DNA of 64,000 nucleotides, from NCBI RefSeq assembly GCF_015680405.1, contig NZ_JADLJS010000022.1, positions 1 to 64,000 on the forward strand. Reading direction: 5' to 3'. Below are positions 7,274 to 15,918 of the stretch, piece after piece. Each line of letters opens with the position of its first letter. Positions within the stretch are counted from its first letter, which is position 1. The notes under the pieces were generated by a model, which saw only the letters and a program-made list of their open reading frames with translations, did no database searches and was not told the DNA's origin. The position numbers and the translations under genes were made by a program. The stretch is from Pseudomonas pudica. GTDB lineage: Bacteria; Pseudomonadota; Gammaproteobacteria; Pseudomonadales; Pseudomonadaceae.

Positions 7274-10200
7274 ATGGGTTTCAACCTTTCTGCCTGGGCG
7301 CTGCGCAATCGCCAGATCGTCCTGTTCCTGATGATCCTGCTGGCGGCCATTGGCGCCATGTCCTACACCAAGCTCGGCCAGAGCGAGGACCCACCGTTCA
7401 CCTTCAAGGCCATGGTCATCCGTACCCTGTGGCCCGGTGCCACCGCTGAGGAAGTGTCCCGCCAGGTCACCGAGCGCATCGAAAAGAAGCTGATGGAAAC
7501 CGGCGAGTACGAGCGAATCGTCTCGTTCTCCCGTCCGGGCGAATCGCAGGTCACCTTCATGGCCCGCGACTCGCTGCATTCCAAGGACATTCCCGAGCTG
7601 TGGTACCAGATCCGCAAGAAGGTCGCCGACATCCGCCACACCTTGCCGCCGGAGATCCAGGGCCCGTTTTTCAATGACGAGTTCGGCACCACCTTCGGCA
7701 ATATCTATGCGCTGACGGGGGAGGGCTTCGACTACGCGGTGCTCAAGGACTATGCCGACCGTATCCAGATCCAGTTGCAGCGGGTCAAGGATGTGGGCAA
7801 GGTCGAGCTGATCGGCCTGCAGGACGAGAAAATCTGGATCGAGCTCTCCAATCTCAAGCTGGCCACCCTCGGCGTGCCGCTGGAGGCCGTGCAGCAGGCC
7901 CTGCAGGAGCAGAATGCGGTCAGCACCGCTGGCTTCTTCGAAATGCCCAGCGAGCGCCTGCAACTGCGGGTGAGCGGGCGCTTCGACAGCGTCGAGCAGA
8001 TTCGCCAGTTCCCCATCCGCGTGGGTGACCGCACCTTCCGTATCGGCGATGTGGCCGAGGTGCACCGCGGCTTCAACGACCCGCCCGCACCGCGCATGCG
8101 CTTCATGGGCGAGGATGCCATTGGCCTGGCGGTTTCGATGAAGGATGGCGGCGACATCCTGGTGCTGGGCAAGGCACTGGAAAGCGAGTTCGAGCGCCTG
8201 GCGCGCAGCCTGCCAGCCGGCATGGAGCTGCGCAAGGTCTCTGACCAGCCGGCAGCGGTCAAGGCTGGTGTGGGCGAGTTTGTCCAGGTGCTGGTCGAGG
8301 CGCTGGTCATCGTGCTGCTGGTGAGCTTCTTCTCGCTGGGCCTGCGCACGGGGCTGGTGGTGGCGCTGGCCATACCGCTGGTGCTGGCCATGACCTTCGC
8401 CGCCATGCACTACTTCGGCATCGGCCTGCACAAGATCTCTCTTGGCGCGCTGGTGCTGGCCCTGGGCTTGTTGGTCGATGACGCGATCATTGCCGTGGAA
8501 ATGATGGCGATCAAGATGGAGCAGGGCTACGACCGCCTCAAGGCGGCCAGCTACGCCTGGAGCAGCACTGCCTTCCCGATGCTCACCGGCACCCTGATCA
8601 CGGCGGCGGGCTTCCTGCCCATTGCTACGGCAGCCTCCAGCACGGGCGAATACACCCGTTCGATCTTCCAGGTGGTGACCATCGCCTTGCTGACCTCCTG
8701 GGTGGCCGCCGTGGTATTCGTGCCTTACCTGGGTGAGCGCCTGCTGCCGGACCTGGCCAAGCTGCATGGCGCGCGCCATGGCAAGGATGGCCACGCGCCA
8801 GACCCTTACGCCACACCGTTCTACCAGCGTGTACGGCGGGTGGTCGAATGGTGCGTGCGGCGGCGCAAGACGGTGATCCTGCTGACCGTTGCCGCCTTTG
8901 TCGGCAGTATCCTGTTGTTCCGCTTCGTGCCCCAGCAGTTTTTCCCGGCCTCCGGGCGCCCGGAACTGATGGTCGACCTGAAACTGGCCGAGGGTGCCTC
9001 GCTGGCCAACACCGCCGAGCGGGTCAAGCAACTTGAGGTGTTGCTCAAGCAGCAAGAGGGTATCGACAACTACGTGGCCTACGTGGGCACCGGTTCCCCG
9101 CGTTTCTACCTGCCGCTGGACCAGCAGCTGCCGGCGGCCAGCTTCGCCCAGTTCGTGGTACTGGCCAAGTCGATGGAAGACCGCGAGCGCCTGCGCAGCT
9201 GGCTGATCAGCACCGTGGACCAGCAGTTCCCCGACCTGCGTGCCCGGGTCACCCGCCTGGAAAACGGCCCGCCCGTGGGTTATCCGGTGCAGTTCCGGGT
9301 GACTGGCGAGCACATCGAGAAGGCGCGTGCGCTGGCGCGCGAAGTGGCCGACAAGGTGCGCCAGAACCCGCATGTGGTGAACGTGCACCTGGACTGGGAA
9401 GAGCCGAGCAAGGCGGTGTTCCTCGAGATCGATCAGGACCGCGCCCGCGCCCTGGGCGTGAGCACCGCTCACCTGTCGAGCTTCCTGCAAAGCTCGCTGA
9501 CCGGCACCACGGTCAGCCAGTACCGCGAGGACAACGAGCTGATCGAGATCCTGCTGCGCGGCACCCGGCAGGAACGCAGCGAGCTGGGCAACCTCGGCAG
9601 CCTGGCGCTGCCGACCGACAATGGCCAGAGCGTGGCGCTGTCGCAGGTTGCGACCCTGGAGTACGGCTTCGAAGAAGGCATCATCTGGCACCGTAACCGT
9701 TTGCCGACGGTGACCGTGCGCGCCGATATCTACGACAAGGAGCAGCCGGCGACGCTGGTGAAACAGATAGAACCGACCCTGCGTGACATTCGTGCCAAGC
9801 TGCCGGATGGTTATTTGCTGGAAGTGGGCGGCACGGTCGAGGACTCCGAGCGTGGGCAGAAGTCGGTGAATGCCGGCATGCCGCTGTTCGTGGTGGTGGT
9901 GCTGAGCTTGCTGATGATCCAGCTGCGCAGCTTCTCGCGCACGGTGATGGTGTTCCTCACTGCGCCGCTGGGGCTGATTGGCGTGACCTTGTTCTTGCTG
10001 GTATTCCGCCAGCCGTTCGGCTTTGTCGCCATGCTTGGCACCATTGCCCTGGCGGGGATGATCATGCGCAACTCGGTGATTCTGGTGGACCAGATCGAGC
10101 AGGACATCGCGGCGGGGCTGGAGCGCTGGCAGGCTATCATAGAAGCCACGGTGCGGCGCTTCCGCCCGATCGTGCTGACCGCACTGGCAGCGGTGCTGGC

Positions 10201-10339
10201 GATGATTCCGTTGTCGCGCAGTGTGTTCTACGGGCCGATGGCGGTGGCGATCATGGGCGGGTTGATCGTGGCCACCGTGCTGACCCTGCTGTTCCTGCCG
10301 GCGTTGTATGCGGCGTGGTTCAGGGTGAAGAAGGGCTGA
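7274..10339 (+). CDS. RND family efflux pump permease subunit
   Basis: A 1021-residue inner-membrane transporter of the resistance-nodulation-division superfamily, driven by proton influx. Seen: N-terminal helix at about 13-30, a large periplasmic domain, LGLLVDDAIIAVEMMAIKME in the central membrane block (the paired Asp are the expected proton-relay residues), a second periplasmic domain, and AGMIMRNSVILVDQIEQD in the C-terminal block. Length and layout fit HAE-type multidrug pumps, though sequence details such as GQSEDPPFTFK at the start are closer to a less-studied AcrB-like clade. No outer-membrane factor follows, so it must share a TolC/OprM-type channel encoded elsewhere. Substrate unknown. 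Confidence 0.94.
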   Translation: MGFNLSAWALRNRQIVLFLMILLAAIGAMSYTKLGQSEDPPFTFKAMVIRTLWPGATAEEVSRQVTERIEKKLMETGEYERIVSFSRPGESQVTFMARDSLHSKDIPELWYQIRKKVADIRHTLPPEIQGPFFNDEFGTTFGNIYALTGEGFDYAVLKDYADRIQIQLQRVKDVGKVELIGLQDEKIWIELSNLKLATLGVPLEAVQQALQEQNAVSTAGFFEMPSERLQLRVSGRFDSVEQIRQFPIRVGDRTFRIGDVAEVHRGFNDPPAPRMRFMGEDAIGLAVSMKDGGDILVLGKALESEFERLARSLPAGMELRKVSDQPAAVKAGVGEFVQVLVEALVIVLLVSFFSLGLRTGLVVALAIPLVLAMTFAAMHYFGIGLHKISLGALVLALGLLVDDAIIAVEMMAIKMEQGYDRLKAASYAWSSTAFPMLTGTLITAAGFLPIATAASSTGEYTRSIFQVVTIALLTSWVAAVVFVPYLGERLLPDLAKLHGARHGKDGHAPDPYATPFYQRVRRVVEWCVRRRKTVILLTVAAFVGSILLFRFVPQQFFPASGRPELMVDLKLAEGASLANTAERVKQLEVLLKQQEGIDNYVAYVGTGSPRFYLPLDQQLPAASFAQFVVLAKSMEDRERLRSWLISTVDQQFPDLRARVTRLENGPPVGYPVQFRVTGEHIEKARALAREVADKVRQNPHVVNVHLDWEEPSKAVFLEIDQDRARALGVSTAHLSSFLQSSLTGTTVSQYREDNELIEILLRGTRQERSELGNLGSLALPTDNGQSVALSQVATLEYGFEEGIIWHRNRLPTVTVRADIYDKEQPATLVKQIEPTLRDIRAKLPDGYLLEVGGTVEDSERGQKSVNAGMPLFVVVVLSLLMIQLRSFSRTVMVFLTAPLGLIGVTLFLLVFRQPFGFVAMLGTIALAGMIMRNSVILVDQIEQDIAAGLERWQAIIEATVRRFRPIVLTALAAVLAMIPLSRSVFYGPMAVAIMGGLIVATVLTLLFLPALYAAWFRVKKG

Positions 10340-10349
10340 AGACCGCAGG

Positions 10350-10366
10350 GGAGGGCTTTGCCCTCC
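10350..10366 (+). terminator. hairpin after the RND permease
   Basis: GGAGGGC and GCCCTCC pair around a TTT loop 10 bases after the permease stop. No T-tract follows, so it is a weak terminator by itself and may act with the REP pair that begins two bases later. Confidence 0.45.
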
Positions 10367-10367
10367 T

Positions 10368-10440
10368 ATCGCGACACAAGGCCGCTCCTACAAAGGTCCT
10401 GCATTCGCCGATCAATGTAGGAGCGGCCTTGTGTCGCGAT
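10368..10440. repeat. REP inverted pair, 25-bp perfect arms
   Basis: ATCGCGACACAAGGCCGCTC plus CTACA (10368-10392) is the exact complement of the unit at 10416-10440. This is a second REP family, also present at 21514-21630. It separates the convergent RND permease and DUF4197 genes. Confidence 0.85.
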
Positions 10441-10465
10441 GGGCTGCAAGCAGCCCCCAGGGCCC

Positions 10466-11155
10466 TCAGAGGGCGCCGAAGACCTTCTTGGCCAGGCTGG
10501 TTGCCGCTTCAGCCGGGTTCTGGCGAATGCTCTGCTCCTGCTTGGCAATCATCTCGAACAGGCCATCCAGTGCCTTTTCAGTCACGTAGTTCTCGATGCT
10601 GGCGCTCTTGGCATCGACCACACCCAACGCCACGGCCTGCCCGGCAAAGTTGTTGTACTGCTGAGCCAGGCCAACCTTGTCGGTAGCCTGCTTGACGATT
10701 GGCAGGAACTTTGCGCGGATCTGCTCGCGGCTGCTCTTGTTCAGGTACTGGGTAGCCGAGTCGTCACCGCCGGCGAGGATGCCTTTGGCATCGGTCACAC
10801 TCATGTTCTTCACGGCATCCACCAGAATCGCCTGGGCCTGCGGCACGGCAGCCTCGGCGGCCTTGTTCATGCTGGTTTCCAGGGCTTCGACCTGTTCACC
10901 CTTGCCGAACATCTTCATCGCCTTGGCGGCCTTGCCCAGGTTGCCTGGCAGTTCGATACGCACGTCAGGGTTGTTGCTGAACCCACCCGGGGTGCTCAGC
11001 TGCTTGACGGCCAGTTGTGCGCCTTGGGTCAGGGCATCCTTCAGGCCGCCGGTGGCGTCCTTTTGGGTCAGGTCGCCCAGCGACAGGGCCAGGGCACTGG
11101 CCGACAGCAGCAGGCCGGCACACAGGGTGGTGAAACGCAGGGAAGTGCGGATCAT
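10466..11155 (-). CDS. DUF4197 domain-containing secreted protein
   Basis: A 229-residue protein with an N-terminal signal peptide (TTLCAGLLLSASALA, cleavage probably after ALA near residue 24) and then a mostly helical DUF4197 domain. Seen in it: LGDLTQKDATGGLKDALTQG, IELPGNLGKAAKAMKMFGKG, AKGILAGGDDSATQYL and the C-terminal EKALDGLFEMIAKQEQSIRQ. The family is periplasmic or exported and of unknown function. It lies 33 bases downstream of the YbaY-like lipoprotein gene on the same strand, so the two may form one transcript that ends at the REP pair. Confidence 0.88.
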   Translation of the reverse strand: MIRTSLRFTTLCAGLLLSASALALSLGDLTQKDATGGLKDALTQGAQLAVKQLSTPGGFSNNPDVRIELPGNLGKAAKAMKMFGKGEQVEALETSMNKAAEAAVPQAQAILVDAVKNMSVTDAKGILAGGDDSATQYLNKSSREQIRAKFLPIVKQATDKVGLAQQYNNFAGQAVALGVVDAKSASIENYVTEKALDGLFEMIAKQEQSIRQNPAEAATSLAKKVFGAL

Positions 11156-11188
11156 GAAGCTTTCCTTGTAAACAGATGAATACGGGTA

Positions 11189-11587
11189 TCAGCGGACTGG
11201 GTCGACCTTGATCCGCACGGGCTGTGGGTCACTGCCGTCAAGCATGACGCCGTGGTGTTCGGTGTTGATGAACAGCAGCTTGCCGTCCAGCTCGATGCGC
11301 GCGCTTACCGCATAGCGGTGGCCGGGCTTGATCTGGGCCGGGTCGTAGGTGAGGTGGAATGGCAGCGGTACATTGCCTTTGACCGGGCCGGCCTGGCGGG
11401 CCAGGGTAACCGCCGGGGCGTCCATCAGCGAGACGTCCTGCAGCTCCACGCTGAGGGTGGCGGCAGGTGGCAGGGCGCTGCGCTGCAGGTAGAAGACTTC
11501 GCCATCCAGGCTGGCCTGGTTGGACGGCGTGTGGCTGGAACAGGCTGCGAGCAAGGATGCGCAACACAGCATAAAGAGCTTTTTCAT
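11189..11587 (-). CDS. YbaY family lipoprotein
   Basis: A 132-residue protein with a lipoprotein signal (FMLCCASLLAACSS; lipobox LAAC, acylated Cys about residue 16). The rest is a beta-rich domain of the YbaY/META-adjacent type: ASLDGEVFYLQRSALPPAAT, LSVELQDVSLMD and the late KVDPVR. Relatives are described as glycoprotein/polysaccharide-related or type III pilotin-like lipoproteins, but function is not firmly known. Probably periplasmic. ATG 11587 is used. It is followed by the DUF4197 gene on the same strand. Confidence 0.82.
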   Translation of the reverse strand: MKKLFMLCCASLLAACSSHTPSNQASLDGEVFYLQRSALPPAATLSVELQDVSLMDAPAVTLARQAGPVKGNVPLPFHLTYDPAQIKPGHRYAVSARIELDGKLLFINTEHHGVMLDGSDPQPVRIKVDPVR

Positions 11588-11663
11588 GGTATCTCCGAAG
11601 TCCTTGGCGTTGGCTTGTGGCCAACCCCAGGGACTCTAGCGGATTTTCCCGGCTGATAAAGCC

Positions 11664-14150
11664 TCAGATGGTGGAAGTTTCCAGCCCGTCTTCACGGTGC
11701 AATGCCACCTGGCGGATCGACAGGCGCAGCTCCGCTGACAGCACGCGCTTGGCCACGCCTTCGGCCAGCTCGCCGAGCTTGGCGTGATAACCCAGCTTGC
11801 CCTGGGCATCTGCATGCAGCACGCCTTGCTCGACCAGGGTCTGGATGAAGTGGCGGAACAGGGTCTTGTCGAAGAACTCCGGGGCGTTCAGGCCGTGCAG
11901 GATCGACAGGCGCTGGGCCATCATCACGCACAGGTCTTCCAGTTCTTCGGCGCTGAGGCTGTTCTGCCCGCTGTTCAGCAGCAGCGAGGTGGCCATGTAG
12001 AAACGCTGCAGGGTCTGGGTGATGGTGCGGGCGAGCAGGGTCAGCAACACGAACTGCCGCGAACTGGGCGCCGGGCGAATGTAGGTGTCGTTGTCCTGGC
12101 GCAGCAGCCCTTGCTCGACCAGCGCGGCCAGCCACTGGTCAATCACCTCATCCAGTTGCTCCGGCGACCAGCGCAGGAACAGTTCGGCCTGCAGGTAAGG
12201 GTACAGCGCGTGCACATACTGGCCCAGCAGTTCGCGGCTCATGCGCGAGCTGCTGAGGAAGAAGCTCGCCAGCAGCGCCGGCAGGGCGAAGATGTGCAGC
12301 ACGTTGTTGCGGTAATAGGTCATCAGTACCGCGTTGCCTTCATCCAGGTACAGGATGCGACCCAATGCGTCCTTCTGCTCGGCCACCAGGTTCATCCCGC
12401 GCACGTGTTCGATCAGCGCCTGGCCGTCGCCATCCGGCAGGGTAGTGTGCGGCGAGTAGGGCACCTGGCGCAGCAAGGTCAGGTACAGGTCGAGCACGCG
12501 GGTCAAGGCGCGCTCGTCCAGGGGCAGGCGGCTCGTGGACAGCAGAGCCAGGGCCACCAGGTTGACCGGGTTGATCGCGGCCGCCTCGTTGAGGTGACGG
12601 GCCACGGTTTCGCCCAGGCGGGCGGTGGTTGCATTGAGCCAGGCCGGGCGGTACTGCGGGCCGTGATCCTGTTCACGCCAGCCGGGCTGTTGCTGGTCGA
12701 GGAAGCCGGCCAGGCGGATCGGCTCGCCGAAGTTCACGTATACCTGGCCAAAGCGCTGCTTTAGCGCGCCGAATACCTTGAAGATATCGAAGATCGACTC
12801 TTTCTTCTTGCTGGCACCGCGCAGTTCGCCCAGGTAGGTGCGGCCTTCGAGCACGCGCTCGTAGCCGATGTACACCGGCACGAACACGATCGGCGTGCGC
12901 GACGAACGCAGGAAGCTGCGCAGGGTAATGGCCAGCATCCCGGTGCGCGGCTGCAGCATACGCCCGGTGCGCGAGCGGCCGCCTTCGACGAAGTACTCCA
13001 CCGGGAAGCCCTTGGTGTACAGGGTATGCAGGTACTCGTTGAACACCGCGGTGTACAGCGGGTTGCCCTTGAACGTGCGGCGCATGAAGAAGGCACCGCC
13101 ACGACGCAACAGGTTACCCACCAGTGGCATGTTGAGGTTGATGCCCGCGGCCACGTGCGGTGGTGTCAGGCCGTTGCGGAACAGCAGGTACGACAGCAGC
13201 AGGTAGTCGATATGGCTGCGGTGGCACGGCACATAGATTACTTCGTGGCCGGGTGCGATGCCTTGCACCTGCTCGATATGGTTGACCTTGATGCCGTCGT
13301 AGATCTTGTTCCAGAACCAGCTCAGCACCACTTCGAGGAAGCGGATCGCGGTGTAGGTGTAGTCCGAGGCAATCTCGTTGCCATAGCGCAGGGCCTGGGC
13401 TTCGGCCTTGGCCAGCGGCAGGTTTTCGCGCTGCGCCTCATCGACGATGGCCTGGCGCACCTGGGGCGCGTGGATCAGGCCTTTGACCAGGTTGCGACGG
13501 TGCGAGATGTCCGGGCCGATGACGGCGGTCTTCAGGTTGCGAAAGTGCACGCGCATCAGGCGCTGGGCCATACGTACGGTGCGTTCGTGGCCCTTGTTGT
13601 GCTGTACCAGTTCGCGCAGGTGGATGGGCGCGGAGAACTGCACCCGCGTCTTGCGCCCGAGGATCAGCACGGTCAGCAGCCGGCGCAGGCGCCCGGTAAC
13701 CGCCCAGCTGTCGGCGAACAGCAATTTCCACGGGCTGGATTCACTTGCCGGGGTCTGGCCCCAGAACACACTGACCGGAATGATCTGCGCATCCTCTTCG
13801 GCATGCTGGCTGACGGCGGCGACCAGGCGCTCCAGGGTAGGCGGGGCACCGCGCTTGTCGTGGCGGCCGAGCCAGTCCGGGTCCGGGGTCAGGTAGAAGA
13901 ATGCCGCCGGCTCCTGCAGCGGGCCGACCGCCACCGGTAGCACCGGGCGCGGCAGACCTGCCTTGGTGCATTCGTGGTCGAGCACGGCCAGGTCGGTGAG
14001 CGCGGGCGAGGGCAGGGCATAGAACACCGGGCGGCTGCGGTCGAGCTTGAGGGTGAGGGAGGACTGGTTGATGGTCTCAGAGCGCACCCACAGGTACAAC
14101 AGGCGACGCAGGGCGCCGAAGATCAGGCGGCGCAGGGGGGAACGGGTCAT
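11664..14150 (-). CDS. plsB: glycerol-3-phosphate 1-O-acyltransferase PlsB
   Basis: PlsB acylates the sn-1 position of glycerol 3-phosphate with acyl-CoA or acyl-ACP, the first step of phospholipid synthesis, at the inner membrane. The 828-residue product has all four acyltransferase blocks: VPCHRSHIDYLLLSY (HX4D catalytic motif), GGAFFMRRTFKGNPLY, FVEGGRSRTGRM and PIVFVPVYIGYERV, in the order and spacing of E. coli PlsB (about 807 residues). The start is taken at ATG 14150 (MTRSPLRRLIFGALRR); an upstream in-frame start would add 15 unlikely residues. It is divergent from the cold-shock gene. Confidence 0.96.
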   Translation of the reverse strand: MTRSPLRRLIFGALRRLLYLWVRSETINQSSLTLKLDRSRPVFYALPSPALTDLAVLDHECTKAGLPRPVLPVAVGPLQEPAAFFYLTPDPDWLGRHDKRGAPPTLERLVAAVSQHAEEDAQIIPVSVFWGQTPASESSPWKLLFADSWAVTGRLRRLLTVLILGRKTRVQFSAPIHLRELVQHNKGHERTVRMAQRLMRVHFRNLKTAVIGPDISHRRNLVKGLIHAPQVRQAIVDEAQRENLPLAKAEAQALRYGNEIASDYTYTAIRFLEVVLSWFWNKIYDGIKVNHIEQVQGIAPGHEVIYVPCHRSHIDYLLLSYLLFRNGLTPPHVAAGINLNMPLVGNLLRRGGAFFMRRTFKGNPLYTAVFNEYLHTLYTKGFPVEYFVEGGRSRTGRMLQPRTGMLAITLRSFLRSSRTPIVFVPVYIGYERVLEGRTYLGELRGASKKKESIFDIFKVFGALKQRFGQVYVNFGEPIRLAGFLDQQQPGWREQDHGPQYRPAWLNATTARLGETVARHLNEAAAINPVNLVALALLSTSRLPLDERALTRVLDLYLTLLRQVPYSPHTTLPDGDGQALIEHVRGMNLVAEQKDALGRILYLDEGNAVLMTYYRNNVLHIFALPALLASFFLSSSRMSRELLGQYVHALYPYLQAELFLRWSPEQLDEVIDQWLAALVEQGLLRQDNDTYIRPAPSSRQFVLLTLLARTITQTLQRFYMATSLLLNSGQNSLSAEELEDLCVMMAQRLSILHGLNAPEFFDKTLFRHFIQTLVEQGVLHADAQGKLGYHAKLGELAEGVAKRVLSAELRLSIRQVALHREDGLETSTI

Positions 14151-14251
14151 GGGGTGTGTGCCCTGGGAGTGATTTTCAGGTGGGTATCCAGCCAATTAGT
14201 CTGCCGTATCCGCGCAAGTTCAGCAAAAATCGCCGAACGGCGCGACGGTCA

Positions 14252-14381
14252 TCAAATTTTTTTGTTCTGTGTCATATACTCGGCCTGCCACTTGCAAGAT
14301 ATTTGCGCAAGCGGCGTCGACACAGGGAGGGACTCTGTGTCTGCAAGGCGATCTTCACAATAAAAATCCGGAGTAGTTCAG
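14252..14381 (+). promoter_or_regulatory. promoter and structured leader of the cold-shock gene
   Basis: A good -10 box TATACT lies at 14275-14280 after an AT-rich run; the -35 is not clear. The leader of about 95 bases contains CTTGC/GCAAG (14291-14311) and a 7-bp hairpin GACACAG/CTGTGTC (14319-14325 with 14335-14341). A GGAG ribosome site is at 14369-14372. Long structured leaders are typical of cspA-type genes, where they act as temperature-responsive elements; that role here is inference. Confidence 0.5.
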
Positions 14382-14591
14382 ATGTCGTCTCGTGAGACTG
14401 GGAATGTAAAGTGGTTCAACGATGCCAAGGGTTATGGCTTCATTCAGCGCGAAGGTGGTGCGGATGTATTCGTCCACTATCGGGCGATCCGCGGTGAGGG
14501 GCATCGTACCCTGGTCGAAGGTCAGCGGGTGGAATACGCCTGCGTGCAGGGCCAGAAAGGCCTGCAAGCCGAGGACGTAGTGGGCCTCTGA
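14382..14591 (+). CDS. cold shock protein, CspA family
   Basis: A 69-residue single-domain cold-shock protein that binds single-stranded RNA/DNA as an RNA chaperone in the cytoplasm. RNP1 is KGYGFIQ (residues 16-22) and RNP2 is VFVHY (29-33), with GNVKWFNDAKGYGFI at the start, as in Pseudomonas CspA/CapB proteins. The second RNP motif ends in Tyr rather than the common His-Phe arrangement, and the C-terminus is more divergent than in the major CspA. ATG 14382 is preceded by GGAG. Confidence 0.95.
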   Translation: MSSRETGNVKWFNDAKGYGFIQREGGADVFVHYRAIRGEGHRTLVEGQRVEYACVQGQKGLQAEDVVGL

Positions 14592-14611
14592 GCCTCATGC
14601 TGTAAGGCTTG

Positions 14612-14700
14612 TTGTGGGAGCTGGCTTGCCGGCGATTACCGGCGAAGCCGATGCCAGGCACCGTGTTGCCTGCATCGCCGGCAAGCCGGGCTCCCACAAT
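14612..14700. repeat. REP inverted pair
   Basis: TTGTGGGAGCTGGCTTGCCG at 14612 and the facing CGGCAAGCCGGGCTCCCACA unit ending at 14700 form a long imperfect hairpin between the convergent cold-shock gene and the unknown acidic gene. It belongs to the same family as the pairs at 5.2 and 26.8 kb. Confidence 0.8.
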
Positions 14701-14713
14701 GAATGCAGTGCAT

Positions 14714-15088
14714 TCAGGTACGCCAGGTGATTTCCTCTTCACCGTCGGCGCTGATGCGGACCCAACGGTCGGCATCTTCTTCCCCATCTTCCTCCACCCA
14801 GCCACCTGGCGCGCAGCGCACTTCCACGCCCAGTGCGGCAAATGCGGCGCGGGCACAGGCGACATCATCGGCCCACGGCGTCTGGTCGCTTTCCAGGTAC
14901 AGGCTGTTCCATTTCCCTACAGCCTTGGGTAGCCAGGTGACCGGAATGTTACCGGCCTGGCATTTGAAGGTATGGCCTTTCTGCTTCCATTCGCTGCATG
15001 GGCCGATTGCCTGGGCGAGCCACTCGGCAATCTGCTTGTGGTCGACGTCGGCGTCCTTCAGGTAGATCTCGATATCAGGTTGGCGCAT
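14714..15088 (-). CDS. conserved hypothetical protein, small and acidic
   Basis: A 124-residue cytoplasmic-looking protein with no signal or membrane helix. Features: DIEIYLKDADVDHKQIAEWL at the N-terminus, a central IPVTWLPKAVGKWNSLYLES and a strongly acidic WVEEDGEEDADRW near the C-terminus. I do not recognise a named family. It lies 17 bases after rlmA on the same strand, so it is probably the last gene of a dapE-rlmA transcript that ends at the REP pair. Function unknown. Confidence 0.75.
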   Translation of the reverse strand: MRQPDIEIYLKDADVDHKQIAEWLAQAIGPCSEWKQKGHTFKCQAGNIPVTWLPKAVGKWNSLYLESDQTPWADDVACARAAFAALGVEVRCAPGGWVEEDGEEDADRWVRISADGEEEITWRT

Positions 15089-15105
15089 AAGGGCTCCGGG
15101 TGTGC

Positions 15106-15918
15106 TCAGTCTTGGCGCACGAAATAGTCATAACGCATGGAAACCGTGACCTCGAACGGCTCGGGCTGGTCGATTACCCGGGCACGTTTTTCGGCACTGG
15201 CACGCCAGCCGTGCGGGGTCATGGCCAGCAGGTCGGCGCGGGCCCTGGGCGCGGCCAGGCTCAGGCGGAACTCCAGGGTTTCGCTGTGGGCATGGGCCAT
15301 GCCTTCGGGCACCAGGGCCAAGTGTTTGTCGTCGGCGTAAGGGCGTACTTCATCGTAGAGCACTTCGCGCAGTTCCATCAGGTGGCCGCTGGTGGGGCCG
15401 ACCCGCATCAGGCCGCCGCCGGGGCTGAGCAGGCGCTTGGCCTCGGCCCAGTCCAGCGGGCTGAACACGCTGGCGATGAACTGGCAGCTGGCGTCGGCAA
15501 GCGGCACGCGGGCCATGCTGGCGACCATCCAGGTAACTTCGGGTGCGCGGCGGCAGGCACGCTTGACTGCCTCACGGGAGATGTCCAGGGCGTAGCCGTC
15601 GGCAGCCGGCAGGGCTTGGGCGATTTGCGCAGTGTAGTAACCCTCGCCACAGCCGATGTCCAGCCAGGCTCCGGGCTGGCGCTCGGCGGCCAGTTCGGCC
15701 AGGCGGCGCGCCACCGGCGCATAGTGGCCGGCGTCGAGGAAATCGCGGCGGGCTTCGACCATGGCCTGGTTGTCACCCGGGTCGCGGCTGTTCTTGTGCT
15801 GCACCGGCAGCAGGTTCAGGTAACCCTGGCGGGCCCGGTCGAAGCGGTGGCCGGCCGGGCACACCACACCGTTGTCGAGCCGGCTCAGTGGTGCCTGGCA
15901 AAGAGGGCAGGCGAGCAT
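15106..15918 (-). CDS. rlmA: 23S rRNA (guanine-N1)-methyltransferase, RlmA family
   Basis: A 270-residue SAM-dependent methyltransferase of the RlmA (RrmA) family, which methylates N1 of G745 (or G748 in other lineages) in 23S rRNA. The N-terminal zinc-binding site is visible: Cys4, Cys7, Cys20 and His24 in ACPLC...VVCPAGH. The SAM motif WLDIGCGEGYYTAQIAQAL is near residues 88-106, followed by GYALDISREAVKRACRR. Its ATG overlaps the dapE stop by one base. The G745 specificity is inferred from gamma-proteobacterial relatives. Confidence 0.92.
   Translation of the reverse strand: MLACPLCQAPLSRLDNGVVCPAGHRFDRARQGYLNLLPVQHKNSRDPGDNQAMVEARRDFLDAGHYAPVARRLAELAAERQPGAWLDIGCGEGYYTAQIAQALPAADGYALDISREAVKRACRRAPEVTWMVASMARVPLADASCQFIASVFSPLDWAEAKRLLSPGGGLMRVGPTSGHLMELREVLYDEVRPYADDKHLALVPEGMAHAHSETLEFRLSLAAPRARADLLAMTPHGWRASAEKRARVIDQPEPFEVTVSMRYDYFVRQD

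Noticed and set aside
6893..9691. 932-codon open frame antisense to the RND permease
   Set aside because: It is a mirror frame of a strongly supported gene in high-GC DNA; the composition is His/Gln/Arg-rich and matches no protein pattern.
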